A DNA stretch of 64,000 bases from VBDM01 sp035651815 (GTDB lineage Bacteria > Pseudomonadota > Gammaproteobacteria > Burkholderiales > SG8-39), in the NCBI GenBank assembly GCA_035651815.1, contig DASRFB010000027.1, forward strand, positions 1-64,000. Reading direction: 5' to 3'. This document shows, piece after piece, positions 42,549-48,789 of this stretch (the first letter of the stretch is position 1; each line of letters opens with the position of its first letter). Made by a program: the position numbers and the translations under genes. Below the pieces are notes generated by a model. That model saw only the letters and a list, made by a program, of their open reading frames with translations, was not told the DNA's origin and ran no database searches.

Positions 42549-42914
42549 ATGAGATTTTTCCCGATCATCGTCGTGCTGGCCGTGGTAACGGGTCAGGCGC
42601 TCGCGCAGCAGCGTCCTTCGACAGGGTCAGGTCCTTCGACAAGCTCAGGACGATCGGCGGCCAACGCGTTTCCCGACGCGCCGGGCAAGGAGGTGCTGGT
42701 CGCCAAGTGCTTCCAGTGCCACAGCCCGAACATGTGGTCCGACCTGCATCAGGACCGCCGCGCATGGGAGGCGACGCTGTACCGCATGGTGGGACGCGGC
42801 GCGCTCTGGAGCGAGGACGAGATCCGCAAGATGGCCGACTACCTCGGCGCGACGCACGCGCGCGAGCCGTCGGTGTTCGGGCGCGAGCCCGTGCAGTCGC
42901 CCCCGGCGCGGTAA
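42549..42914 (+). CDS. Small c-type cytochrome (periplasmic, monohaem)
   Basis: 121 residues. The signal peptide (FFPIIVVLAVVTGQALAQ) is followed by a Ser/Gly/Pro linker encoded by a tandem DNA repeat. The haem site is CFQCH at residues 54-58. Met80 in YRMVGRGALWSEDEI is a likely distal ligand, and IRKMADYLGATH forms the closing helix. It should carry electrons in the periplasm. It is 9 bases upstream of the Tat-signal ThDP enzyme on the same strand, which makes it the natural electron partner of that enzyme. Confidence 0.88.
   Translation: MRFFPIIVVLAVVTGQALAQQRPSTGSGPSTSSGRSAANAFPDAPGKEVLVAKCFQCHSPNMWSDLHQDRRAWEATLYRMVGRGALWSEDEIRKMADYLGATHAREPSVFGREPVQSPPAR
42613..42653. repeat. Tandem 18-base repeat unit within the cytochrome gene
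   Basis: GTCCTTCGACAGGGTCAG (42613-42630) is followed by GTCCTTCGACAAGCTCAG (42631-42648) and then GACGA. Unit 2 with its flank has GTCCT and AGGAC as inverted ends. Sequences of the form CCTTCGACAAGCTCAGGAC are, from memory, widespread dispersed repeats in many proteobacterial and environmental genomes. Here two units lie in frame and encode PSTGSG-PSTSSG, a linker between signal peptide and haem domain. Confidence 0.75.
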
Positions 42915-42923
42915 GGAGAGGCC

Positions 42924-44846
42924 ATGAGAGAGCTCGTCGCACGTTTTCTTTCGCGGTCGATCTCGCGCCGCGGCTTCCTGAAGGGGCTCACCGCCACCGG
43001 CGTCTCGCTCGCCGCGGCCGAGTCCGTCCTCGAGTCGGTGTCGTCGGTCGCGTACGCGCAGGGGCCCGGCGAAGGCGTCCCGCCCGACGCGGTCAAGGTG
43101 GTCGAAGGCACGGGCGGCGAATGCTTCGCCGAGCAGCTCGTCGCCTCCGGGGTGACCTACATCTTCGGCAACTCGGCGAGCGAGGACGCGCACTTCTACG
43201 AGGCGCTGGTCGACCGCCCGCAGCTCAAGTACATCCTGACGCCGCACGAGGGGCCCGGCGCGGCGATGGCCGCGGGCTACGTCAAGGCGTCGGGGCAACC
43301 CGCGATCGTGATGCAGGCGGCCTCGGTCGGCCTCATGAACGCGATGGGCCAGATGTTCAACGCCTTCAAGGAGCAGACGCCGCTCGTCTTCTACAGCTAT
43401 CGCACCGACCAGACCGGCCGCGCCGGGCGCGACGGCTTCGAGGAGGTCGCGAACCAGGAGCAGCTGGTGCAGCCGATCACGAAGTACTCGTGGCTCGCGC
43501 GCCGCGCCGACATGATCCCGGAGACGGTGCGCCGCGCCTTCAAGGCGGCGTGGACGCCGCCGCACGGGCCGACCTACGCGTCGTGGCACTCGGACCTGAA
43601 CGACCAGCGCACGCACGCCGAGGTCATCGTCCAGGACAAGTTCGATCCGCGCATGCGCGTGCGCCCGAACCCGCAGGAGGTCGAGCGCGCGGCGCGGCTG
43701 CTGGTCGACGCGAAGATGCCGCTCATGATCGTCGGCGACGAGGTCTACAACGCGCGCGCGATCGGCAAGGCGGTGCGGCTCGCCGAGATCCTCGGCATGC
43801 CCGTGACGCAGGCGCGCCAGATCTTCGTCAGCTTCCCGGAGAACCACCCGCTCTGGGTGGGCGCGACGCCGGTGACGCGCATCTCCTCGCTCGACTTCCC
43901 GAAGAATCCCGACGTCGTCATCAACGTCGGCAACAAGCTCCAGCACAACAGCCCGGCGCCGATCGTCGGCCGCGGGCCGAAGTTCATCGACATGCGCATC
44001 GACAGCTGGAGCATGGGCAACGTCATTCCCACCGACGTGCCGCTCGTGTGCGACGTCGCGCTCGGCCTCGACGACCTGATCGCCGCGGTGCGACAGCTGA
44101 TGAACGCCGACCGGGGCAATGCGGCGCAAGCGCGCGCCGAGACCGTACGGGCCTTCAGCGAGAAGGCGCGCACGCTCCGCGCCCTGGTGACGAAGAACCC
44201 CGACTGGAACCGCGCGCCCATGATCGCCGACCGCGTGACCTGGGAAGTGGCGCAGTTCGCCGAGCGCGACGCGATCGTCGTCAACGAGGCGGGCTCGGTG
44301 AACCTGCACAGCTTCGACTTCAACGCCGAGGGCGGGCGCGAGCTGTTCCATTACTACGGCGCGCACCTCGGATCGGGCGTGGGCACGGCGGCGGGCGTGA
44401 AGCTCGCTCGCCCGAGCCGCCAGGTGATCTGCCTGGTCGGCGACGGCTCGTTCATCTTCGGCCCGACCGCGCTCTGGAACATGGCGCGGCTCGAGCTGCC
44501 CGTGATCACCGTCGTCTACAACAACCACGCCTACTCCGGGCCGCACAGCCGCGTGATCGAGAAGGTGCCGGGCGGCCGCATGATCCAGACCGGGCACTTC
44601 GTGCACGACTACCTCGGCAACCCGGACATGAACATGGCGTACATCGCGCGCGGCTTCGGCGTGCAGGCCGAGGTCGCGAACAACCCGGCCGAGCTGCGCG
44701 CCGCGCTCGCGCGCGCGAAGAAGGCGACGCAGGAAGGCAAGCCCTACCTCATCGACGCGCAGGTCGCGCGCGTCGGCGTCGCCTGGGCCGACAAGCCGTG
44801 GACGCCGAGCGTGCGCGAGACGCGGGGACGCGCGCGCAAGTCGTGA
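42924..44846 (+). CDS. Tat-exported ThDP-dependent enzyme (acetolactate synthase/oxidase-like)
   Basis: 640 residues. A twin-arginine signal SRRGFLK lies at 14-20, with cleavage near AYA-Q at 45. The pyrimidine-binding domain has the catalytic Glu109 (TPHEGPGAAMAAGYVK). A central domain spans about 250-410. The diphosphate domain has GDG at 506-508 and NN at 533-534. It is therefore a complete ThDP enzyme of the acetolactate synthase/benzoylformate decarboxylase superfamily, but exported folded to the periplasm. Placement next to a small cytochrome suggests an oxidative 2-keto acid decarboxylation. The substrate is unknown. Confidence 0.9.
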   Translation: MRELVARFLSRSISRRGFLKGLTATGVSLAAAESVLESVSSVAYAQGPGEGVPPDAVKVVEGTGGECFAEQLVASGVTYIFGNSASEDAHFYEALVDRPQLKYILTPHEGPGAAMAAGYVKASGQPAIVMQAASVGLMNAMGQMFNAFKEQTPLVFYSYRTDQTGRAGRDGFEEVANQEQLVQPITKYSWLARRADMIPETVRRAFKAAWTPPHGPTYASWHSDLNDQRTHAEVIVQDKFDPRMRVRPNPQEVERAARLLVDAKMPLMIVGDEVYNARAIGKAVRLAEILGMPVTQARQIFVSFPENHPLWVGATPVTRISSLDFPKNPDVVINVGNKLQHNSPAPIVGRGPKFIDMRIDSWSMGNVIPTDVPLVCDVALGLDDLIAAVRQLMNADRGNAAQARAETVRAFSEKARTLRALVTKNPDWNRAPMIADRVTWEVAQFAERDAIVVNEAGSVNLHSFDFNAEGGRELFHYYGAHLGSGVGTAAGVKLARPSRQVICLVGDGSFIFGPTALWNMARLELPVITVVYNNHAYSGPHSRVIEKVPGGRMIQTGHFVHDYLGNPDMNMAYIARGFGVQAEVANNPAELRAALARAKKATQEGKPYLIDAQVARVGVAWADKPWTPSVRETRGRARKS

Positions 44847-46180
44847 CCGGCAATTCGCTGCTCGAGGAGGCGCTGCGCGCGCAGGCGGCCGGCCGCGCGC
44901 GCGAGGCCGCCGAGCTCTACGGCCACGTCCTGCGCTACGACCCCGACCAGCTGGTCGCGCTCAACAACCTCGGGCTGCTGCTCGGCGAGGCGCGGCGCTG
45001 GGACGAGTCCGAGGCGCTGCTCGCGCGCGCGGCGCGGATCGCGCCGCGCCGCCCCGACGCCTGGGTCAACCTCGCCACCGTGCTCGCCGGGCAGAAGAAG
45101 CTCGACGACGCCGCGGCCGCGTGCCGCAAGGCGCTCGAGATCGCGCCCGAGAACCGCCAGGCGCAGAACACGCTCGCGTCGGTGCTCGCCGACGCCGGTC
45201 GCCACGACGAGGCGATCGGGCTGCTCGAGCGCATCGTCAAGAAGCGCCCGGGGTACGCGACCGGCCACGCCTTCCTCGGGAGCCTCTACGCGAAGCGCGC
45301 GCGCCACGAGGACGCGGTCGCCGCGTTCCGGCGCGCGGTCGACGCCGATCCGAAGGACGGCGTCTCGCTCGCGGCCGCGGCCGAGTGCCTGCTCGTGCTC
45401 GGGCGCGCGGCCGAGGCGCTGCCGCTCCTCGAGCGCGCGCTCGCGCTCGACGCCTACGACGTGCGCGCGCTCGCGCTGAAGACGCTCGCGCTCGCCGAGA
45501 CCGGGCGCACGGACGAGGAGCGCGCGCTCTCCGACCCCGGGCGCCTGATCCACGCCATGACGCTCGTGCGCCTCGGCTACCCGGCGGCCGAGATCGCCGA
45601 TCTCAACCGCGGCCTGGCCGAGTTCGCCGCGGCCGAGGCCGGGATGCAGCAGGACCCGGCGCAGTACGCGACCTACCGCGGCTGGCACAGCACCACCAAC
45701 CTCGCGCACGCGCCGCACCCGGCGATCGCGAAGCTGAAGGAGGCGATCCGCCGCGCCTTCGACGAGCGCCTCGCGCGCCTGCCCGAGGAGGACGCGGCGC
45801 ACCCGCTGGTGCGCGCCGCGCCGCCCGACTACGCGCTCGACCTGTGGTGCGTGCGCCTCGCGGGCGGCGGCGGCAAGATGCTGCCGCACATCCATCTCGC
45901 CGGATGGCTCTCGGGCGTCTACTACGTCGAGGTGCCGAAGATCGTCGACGACCCGGCCGCGGGCCGCGCGGGCTGGATCGAGTTCGGCCCGCCGCGGGTC
46001 GACATCCGGCTCTCGCGCTCGCCGCTCGTGCGCGCGGTGAAGCCCGAGCCGGGACTGCTGCTCACGTTTCCATCGTACTTCTGGCACGACACCGTGCCGC
46101 TGCCCGCCGATAACACCGAGCAGCGCCTGATCTTTTCCTGGGATTACCAACCCCTTCGGGGTAGCCAGCCCCTGCGCTGA
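44843..46180 (+). CDS. TPR protein with C-terminal 2OG-Fe(II) oxygenase-like domain
   Basis: 445 residues from GTG 44843, overlapping the ThDP enzyme stop as GTGA. About five tetratricopeptide repeats occupy residues 1-220, for example NLGLLLGEARRWDESEALLA and LGSLYAKRARHEDAVAAFRR. The C-terminal part has MLPHIHLAGWLSGVYYVEVP, LTFPSYFWHDTVPL and EQRLIFSWDY, matching the putative 2OG-Fe(II) oxygenase family (PF13759 type) with His ligands and the 2OG-binding Arg. It has no signal peptide. It may hydroxylate a protein or peptide side chain. Its link with the exported enzyme is by translational coupling only. Confidence 0.85.
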   Translation: MTGNSLLEEALRAQAAGRAREAAELYGHVLRYDPDQLVALNNLGLLLGEARRWDESEALLARAARIAPRRPDAWVNLATVLAGQKKLDDAAAACRKALEIAPENRQAQNTLASVLADAGRHDEAIGLLERIVKKRPGYATGHAFLGSLYAKRARHEDAVAAFRRAVDADPKDGVSLAAAAECLLVLGRAAEALPLLERALALDAYDVRALALKTLALAETGRTDEERALSDPGRLIHAMTLVRLGYPAAEIADLNRGLAEFAAAEAGMQQDPAQYATYRGWHSTTNLAHAPHPAIAKLKEAIRRAFDERLARLPEEDAAHPLVRAAPPDYALDLWCVRLAGGGGKMLPHIHLAGWLSGVYYVEVPKIVDDPAAGRAGWIEFGPPRVDIRLSRSPLVRAVKPEPGLLLTFPSYFWHDTVPLPADNTEQRLIFSWDYQPLRGSQPLR

Positions 46181-46184
46181 GAAC

Positions 46185-46202
46185 CGTCTCCCGCGGGAGA
46201 CG
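46185..46202. other. Perfect 18-base palindrome after the TPR-oxygenase gene
   Basis: CGTCTCCCGCGGGAGACG reads the same on both strands and begins 5 bases after the TPR-oxygenase stop. A second small hairpin (CCCC-TTC-GGGG) lies in the last codons at about 46151-46161. No T-run follows, so this is not a standard terminator. It may be a dyad operator or an mRNA 3' end structure. The rest of the 193-base gap up to the next gene shows further GC hairpins but no clear promoter. Confidence 0.45.
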
Positions 46203-46373
46203 CGCCGTCCGGGCTATTTCCCGAAGTTGCTTTCCCGGCAAGAATCCGCCCGGGCCAATCGAAGAGCCCGACTGCCCCGGGGCCATCGAGCCCCGCGGAA
46301 CGTCCAGACCGCGGAACAACAACACGCGCCTCACCGCGCGCCGCGGAGCAACGATTCGTAAGGGAGAAGCACA

Positions 46374-47330
46374 ATGAACAAGCCGGTTCTCGCGGCGCTC
46401 GTCGCCGCCGGGGTACTCAGCGCATGCGGCGGCGGAGGCGGAGGCTCGGGCGGTACGCGGCCCGCGGACCCGGTGCCCGTCGCGACCAGCAGCTCGAGCG
46501 ATCCGGGGCCCAACCCGCAGCTCGCTCCGCTCGGCCAGGTCGCCGCCGTCGATCAACACATCGACTTCACGCAGCAGACCGCGCTCACGCCGGCGGGCCT
46601 GGGCTCGTTCGACTCGCTGAACGCGATGCCGGCGCCCGAGGTGTCGCTCGCGAACACGCCGTTGATCCGCGTCGCGATCCCGGATCTCAACGTCGACGAC
46701 GTGTTCGACGGCCCGGTCACGAGCACGATGGTGAACGGCCTGCGAGTCGACACCTCCTCGAAGGAGGACCCGACCACGCGCCGCACCGTGACCTACCTCG
46801 CGCCCGACGCGGCGAGCGCCAATCCGTTCAAGCTGCAGTTCTCGAGCCTGGGCGTCTGGAACACGACCGACATCGCGACCGGGCGGATGACGAACGCGGC
46901 CGCGTTCTCGGTCGGCACGCGCACGGACGGCACCGACATCCCGACGACCGGCACCGCGACCTACCAGGGCGCGATGCTCGGCGTCGCGGTCGAGGGCACG
47001 AGCCAGTACTCGGTGACGGGCAACGCCTCGGCGCTCGCCGACTTCCGCGCGCGCTCGATCGCGGTCCAGACGTCGAACTCGATGCGGACCGACATGGCGA
47101 ACGGCGCGGCCGGCGTGGCCACCGCGGCGCCCGGCTACAACATGACCGGCACGCTGACCTATCCGGCGGCGACCAACGGGCTCTCGGGCACGATGACCAC
47201 GGCCGACGGCAAGACCGGCACCGCGACCGGCAACTTCTACGGCCCGCAGGCGGCCGAGCTGGGGATGACGTTCAACCTGAAATCCCAGACCGGGACCACG
47301 CTGGTGGGCGGAGCCGCGCTGAAACGATAG
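46374..47330 (+). CDS. TbpB-barrel-like surface lipoprotein, paralogue 2 (putative Slam cargo)
   Basis: 318 residues. The signal peptide ends GVLSAC, so Cys18 is lipidated, exactly as in paralogue 1, and GGGGGGSGG follows. The C-terminal half shares IPTTGTATYQGAMLG, ADGKTGTATGNFYGPQAAEL and VGGAALKR with paralogue 1. FYGPxAxELG is also the signature of the TbpB C-terminal barrel. AGGGAG precedes the ATG by 7 bases. The Slam gene begins 33 bases downstream. Cargo next to Slam is the usual type XI secretion layout, so surface display is likely. The ligand is unknown. Confidence 0.87.
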   Translation: MNKPVLAALVAAGVLSACGGGGGGSGGTRPADPVPVATSSSSDPGPNPQLAPLGQVAAVDQHIDFTQQTALTPAGLGSFDSLNAMPAPEVSLANTPLIRVAIPDLNVDDVFDGPVTSTMVNGLRVDTSSKEDPTTRRTVTYLAPDAASANPFKLQFSSLGVWNTTDIATGRMTNAAAFSVGTRTDGTDIPTTGTATYQGAMLGVAVEGTSQYSVTGNASALADFRARSIAVQTSNSMRTDMANGAAGVATAAPGYNMTGTLTYPAATNGLSGTMTTADGKTGTATGNFYGPQAAELGMTFNLKSQTGTTLVGGAALKR

Positions 47331-47343
47331 AGCCTGTCACATA

Positions 47344-47373
47344 GACGCGCCATGCTGTAGCGCATGGCGCGTC
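47344..47373 (+). promoter_or_regulatory. Hairpin enclosing the Slam start codon
   Basis: GACGCGCCATGC (47344-47355) and GCATGGCGCGTC (47362-47373) form a perfect 12-bp stem with a 6-base loop. The Slam ATG (47364-47366) is inside the 3' arm, and no Shine-Dalgarno is visible upstream. In mRNA this structure should restrict initiation unless it is opened, for example by ribosomes finishing the cargo gene 14 bases before it. Confidence 0.6.
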
Positions 47374-48692
47374 CTCGGTTCCGGCCCGGCGCCTGGCGTC
47401 GGGCCTTTTTTTTAATGCTCCTCGTGCTCGCCGCGCCGGCGCATGCGCAGAACCCCGAGCCGCCGACCCTCAACCTGACGATCGAGCAGGCGACCCGGCT
47501 CGCGACCGAGCTCCTCGAGCAGGGCAAGCTCGACCCCGCCGAGCGCCTGATCTCGAGGCTGCGCGCGGCGCCCGAGCCGTCGCTGCAGGTGCTGTTCCTC
47601 TCGGGGCACCTGAAGCTCGCGCGCGGCGATGTCGCGGGCGCGGTCGAGGAGTTCCGCCGCATCCTGAACCGCGATCCGACCGCGGTGCGCGTGCGCCTCG
47701 ATCTCGCGCTCGCGCTCTACCGCGAGCGCGACTACCCGGCCGCGCTCTACCACTTCGAGCTCGCGCTCTCGACCGACCTGCCGCCGCAGGCGAAGGCGAA
47801 CGTGCTGCGCTTCGTGCGCGACATCCGCCAGCGGCAGAGCTACTGGCAGCTCGACGTCGCGATCGTGTCCGACTCGAACGTCAACTACGCGACGCGCGCG
47901 ACCGACGTGCCGATCGGCGAAGCCCGGTTCCAGCTGAACGAGGACGCGCGCGCGAAGGCGGGAACGGGACTGATGATCACGCTCGGCGGGCGCCGCAGCT
48001 TCGGCCCGGGCCTCGACAACTACGTCAACCTCTACACCGAGGACACGAACTTCAAGGGGCACCGCTTCGACCTCTTCTACGGCGCGCTCACCGTCGGCCA
48101 CACCTTCGCGTTCGCGAGCCACGACGTCTTCTTCGAGGCGGGCGGCCACTACGCCAACTACGGCGAGCGCTCGCTCTACGACGGCTACCTCGCCAAGCTC
48201 GGCGACAATTGGCGCGTGCGGCCCGACACGCTGGTCGCGACCTCGCTCGAGGCGCGCGAGCTGCGCTACCAGGACTTCGGCTTCCTCACCGGAAACCAGT
48301 ACACCCTCGCCCTGGACTGGACGCGCGCGCTCCACGGCAGCACGCTGGTTCGGCTCGGCGCGTCGGCGATCCGCCAGGAGGCGCAGGCCGAGTCGTCGGC
48401 TTACGACGCGCCCGGGGTGCGCGGCGAGGTGCAGACCGAGCTCGCAAGGGCGTGGACGGTCGGCATGCGCGCCGAGACCTACTGGTTCCGCTACGACGCG
48501 CCCGATCCGCTCTTCGGCGTCACGCGCCACGACCGGCGCTCCCTGGTCGAGATCACGCTGCTGCGGCGCGACCTGCGCTGGCGCGGGTTCTCGCCCAAGC
48601 TCATCGTCGGCTACAACGTCGGCGTGTCGAACATCCCGCTGTTCGCGTTCGACCGCAGCTACGTGAGGCTCGCGTTCACCCGGCAATTTTGA
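47364..48692 (+). CDS. Slam-type (DUF560) outer-membrane surface lipoprotein exporter
   Basis: 442 residues. An Arg-rich signal peptide (FFLMLLVLAAPAHAQ) is followed by a periplasmic TPR-like domain at about 30-150 (GDVAGAVEEFRRILNRDP, ALYHFELALSTDLPPQAK) and a strand-rich barrel at about 150-442. The barrel starts DVAIVSDSNVNYATRA and ends VRLAFTRQF with terminal Phe. This is the two-domain plan of surface lipoprotein assembly modifiers, which move lipoproteins such as TbpB to the cell surface. The adjacent TbpB-like cargo supports it. An intrinsic terminator lies within codons 7-17. ATG 47415 is an alternative start but leaves a leader without a basic n-region. Confidence 0.88.
   Translation: MARPRFRPGAWRRAFFLMLLVLAAPAHAQNPEPPTLNLTIEQATRLATELLEQGKLDPAERLISRLRAAPEPSLQVLFLSGHLKLARGDVAGAVEEFRRILNRDPTAVRVRLDLALALYRERDYPAALYHFELALSTDLPPQAKANVLRFVRDIRQRQSYWQLDVAIVSDSNVNYATRATDVPIGEARFQLNEDARAKAGTGLMITLGGRRSFGPGLDNYVNLYTEDTNFKGHRFDLFYGALTVGHTFAFASHDVFFEAGGHYANYGERSLYDGYLAKLGDNWRVRPDTLVATSLEARELRYQDFGFLTGNQYTLALDWTRALHGSTLVRLGASAIRQEAQAESSAYDAPGVRGEVQTELARAWTVGMRAETYWFRYDAPDPLFGVTRHDRRSLVEITLLRRDLRWRGFSPKLIVGYNVGVSNIPLFAFDRSYVRLAFTRQF
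47383..47413 (+). terminator. Intrinsic terminator embedded in the Slam signal-peptide codons
   Basis: GGCCCGGCG and CGTCGGGCC pair as a 9-bp stem with one G-U wobble and a CCTGG loop (possibly tighter). Eight T follow at 47406-47413. This is the best intrinsic terminator in the window. It lies 53 bases after the cargo lipoprotein stop and 19 bases inside the Slam reading frame. It should end most cargo transcripts and let only a fraction continue into Slam, unless ribosomes translating the Slam leader melt the stem. Confidence 0.8.
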
Positions 48693-48789
48693 CGGCCGTA
48701 GTCCGTCCGGACCATGGCCCGGCGGGCTTCGCCGGCACGCCGCGCCCGCACACTTCCAGGCTCCCAGCGACGCAAGAAGACGAACCGCC

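Noticed and set aside
42613..42653. Short direct repeat considered as a CRISPR fragment
   Set aside because: Only two adjacent units, no spacers and no cas genes. The units lie in frame in a coding sequence.
47415..48692. Shorter Slam start at ATG 47415, which would put the terminator outside the gene
   Set aside because: The leader would be MLLVLAAPAHAQ, without a basic n-region, and no ribosome site is visible. ATG 47364 gives a proper Arg-rich signal peptide. It is kept as the main alternative.
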